A stretch of 64,000 nucleotides of DNA from Clostridiaceae bacterium. GTDB lineage: Bacteria > Bacillota > Clostridia > SK-Y3. The translations under genes were made by a program, and so were the position numbers. The stretch spans positions 1 through 64,000 of the forward strand of contig JAAYHJ010000014.1 in NCBI GenBank assembly GCA_012735465.1, written 5' to 3'. Below are positions 25,253-35,109 of this stretch, piece by piece. Each line of letters opens with the position of its first letter. The first letter of the stretch is position 1. Below the pieces are notes generated by a model. That model did no database searches. It was not told where the DNA came from and saw only the letters and a program-made list of their open reading frames with translations.

Positions 25253-26176
25253 ATGAGAGACAAATTTGTAAAACGATGGAGTGTACTTATCTTATTATTA
25301 GCCCTTTCGATACAGCTAACAGGCTGCGGGAAAAGTGAAGGAAGAAACAATTCATCTGCTGCATCAAATGCAGGTAATGTACCTGCAAATGCAAAGGTGG
25401 AGACGATAGTTTTTGGGGTTGCACCGGGTCCCTATGGAGATATGATGGAGGTGGCTGTTAAACCTGAGCTTGAAAAAAAGGGTTATAAGGTAGAAATTAA
25501 AGAGTTCAGCGATTATGTACAGCCAAATCTTGCGCTGGCCAATGGAGAAATAAATGCAAATGCTTTTCAGCATTCACGTTATTTGAAAAAGTTTTGTGAG
25601 GATAAGAATCTCAAGCTTTCAGAAGTTATAAAAATACCTACTGCGGCATTGGGAATTTATTCTAATAAACTAAAGGCTAAGAATGTGGAAGAACTTAAAA
25701 AGGAGCTTAAAGCAGGGGATACGGTTACCATTGCCAATGACCCTACAAATCTGGCAAGAGCATTAGTGTTTTTACAGGATGTTGGCTTAATTACCATTAA
25801 ACCGGATATAAACCCCACAACGGCATCTGAAAAGGATATTGATCAAAACCCTTATGGCCTTGTAATTCAGCCTGTTGAAGCGGCACAGCTGCCAAGAACC
25901 CTTGATAGTGTAACGATTTCCGTAATAAACGGCAATTATGCAATTGCGGCAGGTATACCCCTTTCCAGTGCTATTGCCAAGGAGAAACTTGTGGAAGATA
26001 CCGTGAATCTTGTTGCCGTAAGGACGGAAGATTTGGAAAAACAGTTTGTAAAGGATATTAAAGAAGCTGTGGAATCTGAATTCTTTAAAAATGTGATTGA
26101 AAGTACGGAATACGAATTTAAAGAGTTCCAAAGGCCTGAATGGTATGTTAAAAAATGGAATATACAAAACGAGTAA
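25253..26176 (+). CDS. metQ: Methionine ABC transporter substrate-binding lipoprotein
   Basis: A 307-residue NlpA/MetQ-family lipoprotein. The lipobox is LTGC with lipidated Cys25 after a hydrophobic signal. A Ser/Asn/Ala linker leads to the binding domain, starting VFGVAPGPYGDMMEVAVKPEL. The family segments NANAFQHSRYL and TIANDPTNLARAL are conserved. It delivers methionine (or its D-isomer or sulfoxide) to MetNI. Here it precedes metN by 79 bases, whereas the order metN-metI-metQ is also common. GGGGAGG lies before ATG 25253. Confidence 0.92.
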   Translation: MRDKFVKRWSVLILLLALSIQLTGCGKSEGRNNSSAASNAGNVPANAKVETIVFGVAPGPYGDMMEVAVKPELEKKGYKVEIKEFSDYVQPNLALANGEINANAFQHSRYLKKFCEDKNLKLSEVIKIPTAALGIYSNKLKAKNVEELKKELKAGDTVTIANDPTNLARALVFLQDVGLITIKPDINPTTASEKDIDQNPYGLVIQPVEAAQLPRTLDSVTISVINGNYAIAAGIPLSSAIAKEKLVEDTVNLVAVRTEDLEKQFVKDIKEAVESEFFKNVIESTEYEFKEFQRPEWYVKKWNIQNE

Positions 26177-26255
26177 AGGATGCAAATGCTTGTATTGCAA
26201 TAAAGTAATTTGTTTATGGTTTATACCCTTGAAAGCATAAAAAGGAAGTGTTGAT

Positions 26256-27263
26256 ATGATTAGGTTTCAAAATGTCCATGTCAACTTTGAAGTAAAAAAC
26301 AAAATAATAGAAGCTGTTAAGGATGTATCCTTTGAGATTAACCGCGGAGAGATTTTTGGTATTGTTGGAACCAGTGGTGCAGGAAAAAGTACACTTCTTC
26401 GAACCATAAACCTTTTGCAAAAGCCAAGTAAAGGGAGAGTGGTAATTAACGGTAAGGATATTACCGACCTGAAGGGAGAAGAACTCAGGCAACACAGAGC
26501 AAAAACAGGAATGGTTTTTCAGCACTTTAACCTTATACATACAAAAACGGTGTTTGAGAATGTTGCTTTTGCCATGAAGGCCGCCGGGAAAAGCAGGGAA
26601 GAGATAAATAAAAGGGTTCCTGAAGTACTTGAGTTGGTCGGTCTTTCGGATAGAGCCACAGCTTATCCGTCAAAGCTTAGCGGAGGGCAGAAGCAAAGAG
26701 TGGGGATCGCAAGAGCCATTGCAAACAATCCTGAAATACTTTTGTGTGATGAGCCAACATCAGCCCTTGATTTAGAGACAACCAATTCCATACTGGAGCT
26801 TTTGAAGAAAATCAATAAGCAACTGGGAATCACCACTGTCATCATATCCCATGAAATGAATGTTATTAAAAAGATTTGTGACAGGGTGGCCGTAATGAAG
26901 GATGCGGAAGTGGTGGAAATTGATACGGTGTATAATGTTTTTGCATCGCCAAAACATCCTTTTTCAAGGCAGTTGGTTAATTACACCATAAACCTGGAAC
27001 TGCCTAAAAGGCTCTTTAGAGAAAAAGGAAAGAGACTTTTAAAAATAGTATATAGGGGAGAAAGGGCTGAAGAGCCGGTAATTTCAGATATAATAAAGCA
27101 CTTTGGTGTTGACATAAACATACTTCACGGAAAAATTGAATACATATCCGATCAGCCAATAGGTATTCTTGTGGTTCACATTGATGGAAATAAGGACGTT
27201 ATTACCGCTGCTGAAGAATATTTAAAGACGAGAGTGCCGGAGGTGGAGGTGCTAAATGAATAA
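26256..27263 (+). CDS. metN: Methionine ABC transporter ATP-binding protein
   Basis: A 335-residue ABC ATPase. Walker A is GTSGAGKST, the signature is LSGGQKQRVGIARA, Walker B is ILLCDEPTSALD, and the switch His lies in VIISHEM. A C-terminal NIL domain (about residues 265-335), which binds methionine and inhibits transport, is present, as typical of MetN. The last eight bases overlap the start of metI, so the two are translationally coupled. Confidence 0.94.
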   Translation: MIRFQNVHVNFEVKNKIIEAVKDVSFEINRGEIFGIVGTSGAGKSTLLRTINLLQKPSKGRVVINGKDITDLKGEELRQHRAKTGMVFQHFNLIHTKTVFENVAFAMKAAGKSREEINKRVPEVLELVGLSDRATAYPSKLSGGQKQRVGIARAIANNPEILLCDEPTSALDLETTNSILELLKKINKQLGITTVIISHEMNVIKKICDRVAVMKDAEVVEIDTVYNVFASPKHPFSRQLVNYTINLELPKRLFREKGKRLLKIVYRGERAEEPVISDIIKHFGVDINILHGKIEYISDQPIGILVVHIDGNKDVITAAEEYLKTRVPEVEVLNE

Positions 27264-27921
27264 ATTAAGTTTTTCGGAATTATTGCAGAACCTGACAAAA
27301 GCCTTTGCTGAAACCTTCCTGATGTGTGGTACTTCCCTGGGGCTGGCGATACTGCTGGGAGTTCCACTGGGGCTTTTTATTTACATTACAAGAAAAGGTC
27401 TTTTCTGGGAAAACAGAATCTTAAATTTTATAGGTGGATTTCTCATTAACATCATTAGATCCACGCCCTTTGTCATACTTTTGGTGTTATTGATTCCACT
27501 TACTCAAAGGATAGTGGGTTCTACCATTGGACCGCTGGCGGCATCGGTTCCTTTATCGGTAGCTGCAATTGCATTTTTTGCACGGCTGGTTGAAAATGCA
27601 TTATGCGAAGTGGACAAAGGGGTTATTGAAGCGGCTGTTGCCACAGGGGCCTCCACCTTTATGATTATCAAGGATGTATTGCTGGCGGAGGCTCTGCCTG
27701 GAATAATCAGGGGACTTACGGTGACTGCAATAAGTCTTGTCGGATATTCGGCAATGGCAGGTATAGTAGGAGGTGGCGGTGTAGGAGACCTGGCAGTACG
27801 TTTTGGATATTACAGGTATCAGACGGATGTGATGATTATTACAGTGGCATCTCTGATTGTACTTGTTCAGTTACTTCAAACTATTGGTGATTTTATAGCA
27901 AAAAAGGCGGACAGAAGATAG
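27256..27921 (+). CDS. metI: Methionine ABC transporter permease
   Basis: A 221-residue inner-membrane permease with five predicted helices and the MetI-type EAA loop (EAAVATGASTFMIIKDVLLAEALPGI cut to the core EAAVATGAST). FINIIRSTPFVILLVLL-like N-terminal and SLVGYSAMAGIVGGGGVGDL segments are typical. ATG 27256 lies inside the end of metN after GGAGGTGGAGG. Only 16 bases separate it from the CoA-ligase-like gene. Confidence 0.93.
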   Translation: MNKLSFSELLQNLTKAFAETFLMCGTSLGLAILLGVPLGLFIYITRKGLFWENRILNFIGGFLINIIRSTPFVILLVLLIPLTQRIVGSTIGPLAASVPLSVAAIAFFARLVENALCEVDKGVIEAAVATGASTFMIIKDVLLAEALPGIIRGLTVTAISLVGYSAMAGIVGGGGVGDLAVRFGYYRYQTDVMIITVASLIVLVQLLQTIGDFIAKKADRR

Positions 27922-27937
27922 ATAAAGGGGTGTTATT

Positions 27938-29251
27938 ATGGGGGTAAGTTTGTATTGGGATGAGGGAATTGAAACCCTTTCCAGAGAAAAGCTGGAGAGG
28001 ACGCAGGAAACATTGCTTGCAGAGCATATTGCTCTTGCATATGATAAGTCGGATTATTACAGGGAAGCCTTTGATAAGGCGGGGGTAAAACCGTCCGATT
28101 TTAAACAACTTTCTGATATAAGCAAATTTCCTTTTACAAATAAGTACATAGAACGGGAAAGACAACTTAAAAAACCTTTGCTGGGGGACATGATTGCTGT
28201 TTCCGAAGAAGAAGTGGTTTTTGTATCCGCTTCCAGTGGTTCTACAGGTGTTCCCACGTTGAGCCCTTTTACAAAAAAGGATTTTGAAGAATTTCAGGAT
28301 GTACAAAGCAGACTTTTCTGGGCTGCCGGCATGAGGCCAACCGACCGTTATGTTCACGCCCTTAATTTTACTTTGTTTGTAGGAGGGCCGGATGTTATAG
28401 GCGCTCAAAACCTGGGAGCTCTTTGTATCTGGGCAGGAGCCATACCTTCCGATAGATTGCTTTTCATACTTAAAGAGTTCCAGCCAAACGTAATATGGAC
28501 GACGCCGTCCTATGCATCGTATCTGGGAGAAACGGCAAAAAAACAGGGAATTGATCCGGCACATGAGCTTGCCATTAATAAAATCATCGTGGCAGGTGAG
28601 CCGGGAGGCTCTATTCCTGCTACCAGAAAAGCCATTGAGGAGCTTTGGGATGCAAAGGTATACGATTTCTATGGAATTTCGGATATCTTCGGTGCCTGTG
28701 CAGGAATGTGCAGTGAAAGAAATGGCCTTCATTTAGCAGAGGATCATATACTTGTTGAAGTAATCAATCCTGATACTTTACAACCTGTAGCTGAAGGAGA
28801 AAGGGGAGAAATTGTGCTGACAACCCTTAGAAAAACTGCCAGGCCCATGATACGCTTCCGGACCGGGGATATTGGGACTGTAAATAAAGATAAATGTGCC
28901 TGCGGGCGTACCCATGCCCGGATAAATATCATGGGACGCTTGGATGATATGCTGATTGTTTCGGGAGTTAATATATTTCCAAGTGATATAGAGTTTGTAA
29001 TACGCAACATGGAAGAGCTTTCCGGGGAATACAGAATTATTGCTTTTACTGAGAACTTTACTACAAAATTTAGGGTTGAAGTTGAACGGGCTTTGGACAA
29101 TAATGAGGATAAAGAAACAATTGCAGAAAAAGTTTCAGCAAATATCAAAATGCGTTTAGGTGTCAAGCCGAAGGAAGTCGTTGTCCTGGAAAACGGTGAA
29201 CTGCCGAGGGCTACGCATAAGGCAAAACGACTGATTGATGAACGAAAATAG
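27938..29251 (+). CDS. Phenylacetate-CoA ligase-like (PaaK family) adenylate-forming enzyme
   Basis: A 437-residue member of the PaaK branch of acyl-adenylate enzymes, which activate an aryl-acetic acid with ATP and CoA. The P-loop SASSGSTGVPTLSPFT, YDFYGISDIFG, the adenylate-binding RFRTGDIG, a Zn-ribbon-like CACGRTHARI and the C-terminal GELPRATHKAKR catalytic-lysine region are present. In anaerobes such genes usually sit with indolepyruvate:ferredoxin oxidoreductase, which is absent here. Instead the gene lies 16 bases after metI and 9 before an aminotransferase. The acid it activates is unknown. Confidence 0.88.
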   Translation: MGVSLYWDEGIETLSREKLERTQETLLAEHIALAYDKSDYYREAFDKAGVKPSDFKQLSDISKFPFTNKYIERERQLKKPLLGDMIAVSEEEVVFVSASSGSTGVPTLSPFTKKDFEEFQDVQSRLFWAAGMRPTDRYVHALNFTLFVGGPDVIGAQNLGALCIWAGAIPSDRLLFILKEFQPNVIWTTPSYASYLGETAKKQGIDPAHELAINKIIVAGEPGGSIPATRKAIEELWDAKVYDFYGISDIFGACAGMCSERNGLHLAEDHILVEVINPDTLQPVAEGERGEIVLTTLRKTARPMIRFRTGDIGTVNKDKCACGRTHARINIMGRLDDMLIVSGVNIFPSDIEFVIRNMEELSGEYRIIAFTENFTTKFRVEVERALDNNEDKETIAEKVSANIKMRLGVKPKEVVVLENGELPRATHKAKRLIDERK

Positions 29252-29260
29252 GAGGGGTTT

Positions 29261-30430
29261 ATGCCAAGGCTAAGCAATAGAATAGAAAATTTTACCGATT
29301 CGGTTATAAGAAGAATGACCCGTATTGCCAATACCTGTGGAGCTGTTAACCTTTCTCAGGGATTTCCGGATTTTGATCCTCCCGTGGAATTAAAAAAGGC
29401 TCTGGAAAAAGTAGCTGTCGGCAGCATACATCAATATGCTGTGACCTGGGGGGCAAAGAATTTTCGTGAGGCACTGGCAAAAAAGCAATCCAGATTCATG
29501 GGAATTCCTATAGACCCGGACACTCAAATTGTTGTAACCTGTGGGAGCACGGAAGCCATGATGGCTGCAATGATGACGGTTTGTAATCCGGGAGATAAAG
29601 TGGTGGTGTTTTCTCCCTTTTACGAAAACTATGCTGCAGATGCCATCCTTTCAGGTGCAGAACCAATATATGTTCCTTTGAGACCTCCCGAATTTAATTT
29701 TGATATAAAGGAGTTGGAGGAAGCTTTTGAACTAAGGCCAAAGGCACTGATATTATGTAACCCTGCGAATCCTACCGGAAAGGTTTTTACCCTGGAGGAA
29801 CTGCAGGTCATTGCCCGGCTGGTTGAGAAGTATGATGCCTTTGTCATTACAGATGAGGTGTATGAACATATTGTCTATGAACCGTATAAGCACATATATT
29901 TTGCGTCCCTGCCAGGTATGTTTGACAGGACCATATCCTGCAGTTCCCTGTCAAAAACCTATTCCATTACAGGATGGAGATTGGGGTATTTGATTGCACC
30001 TGCTCACATTGTTGACGGGGCAAGAAAGGTTCATGATTTTTTGACAGTAGGTGCGGCAGCTCCTCTGCAAGAAGCGGCGGTGGTTGCACTGAACTTTGAA
30101 GATAATTATTATCAGGAACTAAAAGATATGTATACCGAAAAAAGAGATTTTTTTATAAAGGGGTTGGATCGGCTGGGGCTTAAGTATACGGTTCCCCAGG
30201 GAGCCTATTATGTAATGGTGGACATTTCAGAATTTGGTGCAAAAAGCGACTTGGAATTTTGTGAATGGCTTGCGCAGGAAGTGGGTGTTGCGGCAGTTCC
30301 CGGGTCGAGCTTTTTCAAGGAAGATGTCAATCATTTAATCAGGTTCCATTTTGCAAAAAAGAAAGAAACCCTGGAAGAGGCGCTAAAACGGCTTGGAAAT
30401 CTAAGGGAAAAAGCAAAGGAGAAGTGGTGA
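29261..30430 (+). CDS. Class I/II pyridoxal-phosphate aminotransferase
   Basis: A 389-residue fold-type I aminotransferase of the aspartate/aromatic/methionine-type group. SQGFPDFDPP is near the N-terminus, NPANPTGKVFT binds the cofactor phosphate region, TDEVYEHIVY carries the PLP-ring Asp, SSLSKTYSITGWRLGY contains PLP Lys232, and the substrate-carboxylate Arg lies in LIRFHFA. Candidate reactions are transamination of methionine, an aromatic amino acid, or the 4-methylthio-2-oxobutanoate of methionine salvage. Placement after metQNI and the PaaK-like gene hints at amino acid catabolism or scavenging. It is the last gene before a strong terminator. Confidence 0.88.
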   Translation: MPRLSNRIENFTDSVIRRMTRIANTCGAVNLSQGFPDFDPPVELKKALEKVAVGSIHQYAVTWGAKNFREALAKKQSRFMGIPIDPDTQIVVTCGSTEAMMAAMMTVCNPGDKVVVFSPFYENYAADAILSGAEPIYVPLRPPEFNFDIKELEEAFELRPKALILCNPANPTGKVFTLEELQVIARLVEKYDAFVITDEVYEHIVYEPYKHIYFASLPGMFDRTISCSSLSKTYSITGWRLGYLIAPAHIVDGARKVHDFLTVGAAAPLQEAAVVALNFEDNYYQELKDMYTEKRDFFIKGLDRLGLKYTVPQGAYYVMVDISEFGAKSDLEFCEWLAQEVGVAAVPGSSFFKEDVNHLIRFHFAKKKETLEEALKRLGNLREKAKEKW

Positions 30431-30433
30431 AAC

Positions 30434-30470
30434 AAAGCGGTGGCTATATCCACCGCTTTTTTTATATTTT
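30434..30470 (+). terminator. Terminator of the cysK-met-aminotransferase unit
   Basis: AAAGCGGTGG (30434-30443) pairs with CCACCGCTTT (30450-30459), followed by a T-run. It begins four bases after the stop codon. Confidence 0.92.
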
Positions 30471-30564
30471 GGTTAAATAAATCTCCTCTGCAAAAGAATA
30501 CAAATAATGGATTGATTTTTCATGCTCTGAATTGTATTTTTATGTATTCCTAATAAAATTATGC

Positions 30565-30593
30565 TTGTATTATATTGATTTTTTATGTATAAT
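30565..30593 (+). promoter_or_regulatory. Sigma-A-type promoter of the GH127 gene
   Basis: TTGTAT (30565-30570), 17 bases, TATAAT (30588-30593), about 100 bases before the start codon. Confidence 0.6.
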
Positions 30594-30691
30594 AAATATT
30601 GGATATGCTGCCAACATTGCTTATGAGATGTAAGTATATCCGCAAAATGTTTCATCTTGAGGGGGTAAAAAATTTTATGGGAGGTAGTGTA

Positions 30692-33600
30692 ATGAAAAGA
30701 AGAACTCTATCAATGACATTGGTATTAGTGATGTTATTTACCCTAATGCCGTCATTCCAGTCCGTTTATGCAGCGCTTCCCACAACTAATGATGTGGTTA
30801 GCCTTGAAAACGGTAACGTGGCACGGGCAGGTATCATCACGGCTGTTTATTCGAATAATACCAATGGTTCACCTGAGGTTCAATGTGCGCGCATAAATGA
30901 CGGTCGGATTCCACAAAACGATCATCCAAATCAAGGCTGGAATTCATGGAACACACCTACAAACCCGCTGTGGGTTGAATGTACTTGGCAGGAGCCCTAT
31001 GCAATAGATGCCACTAGGGTTATGTGGTGGTATGACAATGGTGGTGTTAGACTTCCGCAAAGCGCAATCGTTCAGTGGTGGAACGGTACTGAATTCGTTG
31101 AAGTTACCAACATGAAGGATGCTTCCGGTAATCCTGTAACTTCTATTGGTGTTCAAGGCAGTGGTGCAGGCGGAGCAAACAGGATTTGGAATGGTGTGAC
31201 TTTTGATCCTGTAGTAACAACAAGGTTGCGCCTTATCATCACAAAACCTGCTGGTTCCACCGGTGCCGGTATCAGTGAGTGGGAAATATTTGGTGCAACC
31301 GGTGATCCAGAACTTCGTTCTGTGACTATTGCCGGTAAAGACAAACCTATTGTAAGCGAGGTTAACAGTTATACCGCATATACTGTTTTCCCAAATCTCG
31401 AAGGCGCTACCTATGAATGGAGTGTTGACAAAGAAGACATACTCAAGATTGTCGGTGATAACACAGGAAAAACAGTAAATGTGGAAGCTGTGAGCTTAGG
31501 TACCGCAAAGCTTTCAGTAAAGGTAAAACATAATTCGGGAGTTCAGGAAGCGGTTGCTAATATGGATATAAATGTTCAAAATATATCTGTTAGCATAGCA
31601 GGTCAACCCTTGGCTGCTGTAGGCTTCCAGAATACATATACCTCTAGTGTCGTTGCCGGAACTTTGCAAGACCTCACTTATGAATGGAGTCTTGACAACG
31701 AAAACGCTAAGATTGTTGGCAGCAACACAGACAGTACGGTTACTATAGAAGGTGTTGCAGAAGGTACTGCAAAACTTACATTAAAAGTAAGTTCTCCCAG
31801 CAAGGGTGTTCAGGCTACCAACTCTTATGACTTGAGAATTAAAGAAAGAAAGGCAAGAAATTATATTACAGGTACTGCAGCTGGTAGAGCACCTATCCTT
31901 CCAAGGAGAGTTGTAGTAGACGGACTTATTTTTGATACGCCAACACCTGATACTACAGGAAGATATAATTTTGGTGAATCCTTTGAATCGAGTTTGGTTC
32001 CGGTTGTATGGGATATGGACAGCTTCTCAGAAGCAGACTATGCGGCTGACAAGATCGGAACTACTTTTGAAGTAACCGGTGTTACAGCTGAAGGCAGCAG
32101 AGCGCCTGGTTTGCCGGTTAAAGCGATTGTAACCGTTAATGAGCCTTTAAAGGCACCTGATTATAACCATTCTGTAACATCCGAGAACGTTGTATTCAAT
32201 GATGTATTCTGGAAACCAAAGCAATTGGTAAATGCTACCGCAACATTTGATGCTGCTATGACACAGCTTGCTAGTTCTGCTTCCTATGCAGAAAGGAACT
32301 TTGTAAACGCAATAGACAGACTGAATAAGGTTCACAATGGCGATATGAACCCGCCTATGGGAGTATTCAGCGGATATGTATTCCAGGATACGGATATTTA
32401 CAAAACCTTAGAAGCTTTTGCCTATAACCTGGCAGCTATTTGGGACGATCCTTCAATGGTTGAAAGAAGACAGGTATTACAGAATAAATGTGATCAATGG
32501 ATTGGCTACATTGAAGCAATCCAGTATGCCGATGGTTATATCAACTCCTGCTTCTCAAACCGTTCGGATGTAAGCGCCGGTGGTTCCAATACTGGTTTCT
32601 GGCGCTGGAGATGGATGGACAGACATGAAATGTACAATATAGGTCATCTCCTTGAAGCTGCAGTTGCTTATACTCGTTATACCATAGGAACAGAACAATA
32701 TGATTACAGATTGTATGAAATCGGTAAGAGAGCAGCAGATCATATTGTTGATACCTTTGGCCGCAACGGAACACGTGTAGAAGTTCCGGGACACCAGGAA
32801 ATCGAGCTTGCTCTTATGAAATGGGCTGCGTTGACTGATGAACTCGAAGGTGCCGGTACAGGGGATAAATATAGGGATACAGCTCATATTCTTGTTGACA
32901 GACGCGGAAGAAGATCCGGTGAATATACAAGAGAAAGCGGATACAACGGAGGTACCTATTCACAAGACGCAACACCTCTTGTAAATGAGACCAACGCTGT
33001 GGGCCATGCTGTAAGAGCTATGTATTACTACACAGGAGCAACTGACGTTGCAATTTGGTTGCCAGATGATCATCCGGATAAGCAAGCTTATTTGAAAGCA
33101 ATAACCGGTATATATGACAGAGCATCTGAGCGCAATACCTACATAACGGGTGGTTTGGGCTCCGGTGAATCCAGTGAAGGTTTCGGTGCTGACTACAGAC
33201 TCCGCAACACAAATGCTTACACTGAAACTTGTGCAGCTATTGCAGGTGCTAACTGGTATCAAAGATTGAACCTCTTCTATGAAGATGCTAAATATGTTGA
33301 CTCTTATGAAAGAGCTTTGTATAACGGTGTTCTGGTAGGTGTAAACCTCAGTGGCGGACTGTTCTACTACAGCTGTGGACTTGACGAAGGCTCAAAACCA
33401 CGTTCTTCATGGTTTGGCTGTGCTTGCTGTCCTCCGAACTTGATGAGAACAATTGCAAATATAGGCGGATATATGTACACAGTTAATAAAGATAAGATTT
33501 TTGTGAACATGTACGCCGGAAGCACCGCTAATATAAATGTAGAAGGTTCAAATGTTGAGGTTGTACAGGAAACAAATTATCCTTGGGATGGATTTGTTAA

Positions 33601-34879
33601 AATGACAGTTAAACCCGAGGCTACAAGAGATATGACTTTGAACATCCGTATTCCTGGATGGATTAAAGCTCAGAAGAATCAATATGTAGAAATAACAGTA
33701 GACGGTCAAGTGATCGATTCTACTCCTAGCGAAAAAGGATATGTATCCATCACAAGAACCTGGCCGGCAGATGGTACTGTCATCACAATTGATATGCCAA
33801 TGGAAATCAGAATGACCGAAGCTGATGACAATGTTCATTACACAGGTTCAGGTCAATCGGATTACGGTCAGAGAAATAAGGTAGTTATCGAAAGAGGACC
33901 TATTGTTTACAATTTGGAAACTCCTGGAGTTCCTGTATCCGAAACCAGCGGTAGAGATGCAAGAAAAGTTGTTATTCCAAGAGATATAGAGCTTACCGCA
34001 ACCTGGAGACCGGACCTTCTGAGAGGCGTAGTTGAAATCACAGGTATGGCATATTGGGACAACGGTTCCGAATTAGAACCGCAGTTCATCCAGCTGACAC
34101 CGTACTATACCCGTAACAATAGAGGTAACAACCCGTCCAACTTAGGTAGTTCGGGTTCGGCTAATAACTGTAACTCATTCAGAGTATGGATCAATGCTAT
34201 AGGCAGAGATGTTGAAATCAGAGGTCAGAAAACCAAACTCAATGTTGGAGAAGTAACCGCATTGAAGGCTGAACCTAAAGTTAACTATAACGAAAAGAGT
34301 CTTCCTGCTTCTTATGAATGGAGTGTAGAAGGTCCTGTTGAAATCATCGATGTACAGGCTGGATTGACAGACAACAAGGGCCCGGCTAAGATCGGTGGTA
34401 TAGGTCACGAACGTGTTAACAGTACAGCTACCATTAAAGCTGTAGGTAGTGGTGAGGCAGTAGTTACAGTTAAAATGAAGGACAGCGCAGGTAATGTATT
34501 GGCAACCGATACCTATACTTTGGAAGTAGGTGGAGGACAACAGGAGGATATAACCTTTGATATTAAGACAACATTTAATATGGATAAATTGACTCCTGGT
34601 CGTATGCTTACTGCTAAGGTAGAGGCTAAGAATATTGGTACTGAAGCACAAAAGGTACTGGTTATTGCCGCACTTTATGATGAAACGGAAAGAATGATAA
34701 ATGTATCATACATCTCGAAGCTGATTGCACCTGGTGCAACAGAAAATCTGTCTTCCGGATTCATACTGCCTTTTGATGTAACAAATCACGAGGCAAGAGT
34801 ATTCGTTTGGGATGGGGACAGCCTGAACAATACCAGTATGATACCTCTATCAAAGGTAGAAAAGTTAACAAGCGAATAA
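30692..34879 (+). CDS. Secreted GH127-type beta-L-arabinofuranosidase, multidomain
   Basis: A 1395-residue exported enzyme. Signal peptide (MKRRTLSMTLVLVML to VYAA), a discoidin-like carbohydrate-binding domain (about 35-180), two Ig-like repeats (about 185-385), then the GH127 (alpha/alpha)6 barrel from FNDVFWKPKQ near residue 500. The zinc-thiolate catalytic site of the family is recognisable: YTETCAAI near 842-849 and FGCACCPPN near 906-914. GH127 enzymes release L-arabinofuranose in beta linkage. After a further Ig-like segment, residues about 1289-1395 are the module shared with three other proteins in this window. The frame opens 31 codons earlier, but ATG 30692 after GGGAGGTAG starts the signal peptide. 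Confidence 0.92.
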   Translation: MKRRTLSMTLVLVMLFTLMPSFQSVYAALPTTNDVVSLENGNVARAGIITAVYSNNTNGSPEVQCARINDGRIPQNDHPNQGWNSWNTPTNPLWVECTWQEPYAIDATRVMWWYDNGGVRLPQSAIVQWWNGTEFVEVTNMKDASGNPVTSIGVQGSGAGGANRIWNGVTFDPVVTTRLRLIITKPAGSTGAGISEWEIFGATGDPELRSVTIAGKDKPIVSEVNSYTAYTVFPNLEGATYEWSVDKEDILKIVGDNTGKTVNVEAVSLGTAKLSVKVKHNSGVQEAVANMDINVQNISVSIAGQPLAAVGFQNTYTSSVVAGTLQDLTYEWSLDNENAKIVGSNTDSTVTIEGVAEGTAKLTLKVSSPSKGVQATNSYDLRIKERKARNYITGTAAGRAPILPRRVVVDGLIFDTPTPDTTGRYNFGESFESSLVPVVWDMDSFSEADYAADKIGTTFEVTGVTAEGSRAPGLPVKAIVTVNEPLKAPDYNHSVTSENVVFNDVFWKPKQLVNATATFDAAMTQLASSASYAERNFVNAIDRLNKVHNGDMNPPMGVFSGYVFQDTDIYKTLEAFAYNLAAIWDDPSMVERRQVLQNKCDQWIGYIEAIQYADGYINSCFSNRSDVSAGGSNTGFWRWRWMDRHEMYNIGHLLEAAVAYTRYTIGTEQYDYRLYEIGKRAADHIVDTFGRNGTRVEVPGHQEIELALMKWAALTDELEGAGTGDKYRDTAHILVDRRGRRSGEYTRESGYNGGTYSQDATPLVNETNAVGHAVRAMYYYTGATDVAIWLPDDHPDKQAYLKAITGIYDRASERNTYITGGLGSGESSEGFGADYRLRNTNAYTETCAAIAGANWYQRLNLFYEDAKYVDSYERALYNGVLVGVNLSGGLFYYSCGLDEGSKPRSSWFGCACCPPNLMRTIANIGGYMYTVNKDKIFVNMYAGSTANINVEGSNVEVVQETNYPWDGFVKMTVKPEATRDMTLNIRIPGWIKAQKNQYVEITVDGQVIDSTPSEKGYVSITRTWPADGTVITIDMPMEIRMTEADDNVHYTGSGQSDYGQRNKVVIERGPIVYNLETPGVPVSETSGRDARKVVIPRDIELTATWRPDLLRGVVEITGMAYWDNGSELEPQFIQLTPYYTRNNRGNNPSNLGSSGSANNCNSFRVWINAIGRDVEIRGQKTKLNVGEVTALKAEPKVNYNEKSLPASYEWSVEGPVEIIDVQAGLTDNKGPAKIGGIGHERVNSTATIKAVGSGEAVVTVKMKDSAGNVLATDTYTLEVGGGQQEDITFDIKTTFNMDKLTPGRMLTAKVEAKNIGTEAQKVLVIAALYDETERMINVSYISKLIAPGATENLSSGFILPFDVTNHEARVFVWDGDSLNNTSMIPLSKVEKLTSE

Positions 34880-34898
34880 TAGGAATGTCACATACACA

Positions 34899-34938
34899 AA
34901 TAAGGGTCGGACGATAATGTCCGCCCTTATTTTTTTTG
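34899..34938 (+). terminator. Terminator after GH127
   Basis: AATAAGGGTCGGAC (34899-34912) pairs with GTCCGCCCTTATT (34919-34931) with one bulge or mismatch, followed by a long T-run. Confidence 0.9.
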
Positions 34939-34960
34939 TTCAAAAAATTATAAAAAGCTA

Positions 34961-35015
34961 TTGTGTTGATAAAATTTGGATGGTATAATAGGTATTGATA
35001 ATGATAACCATTATC
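34961..35015 (+). promoter_or_regulatory. feo promoter with Fur box
   Basis: TTGTGT (34961-34966), 17 bases and TATAAT (34984-34989) form a promoter. GATAATGATAACCATTATC at 34997-35015 matches the classical 19-base Fur box consensus at all but one position and would cover the transcription start. Iron-dependent repression of feoAB follows from established Fur biology. Confidence 0.88.
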
Positions 35016-35109
35016 AATTAGACGATATAAACAGTAGCTACTTAAGGATATTGTACAATAAAATTTGCTATAAATTAATATAAGGGATATGGATCTTGGA
35101 GGTGTACCT

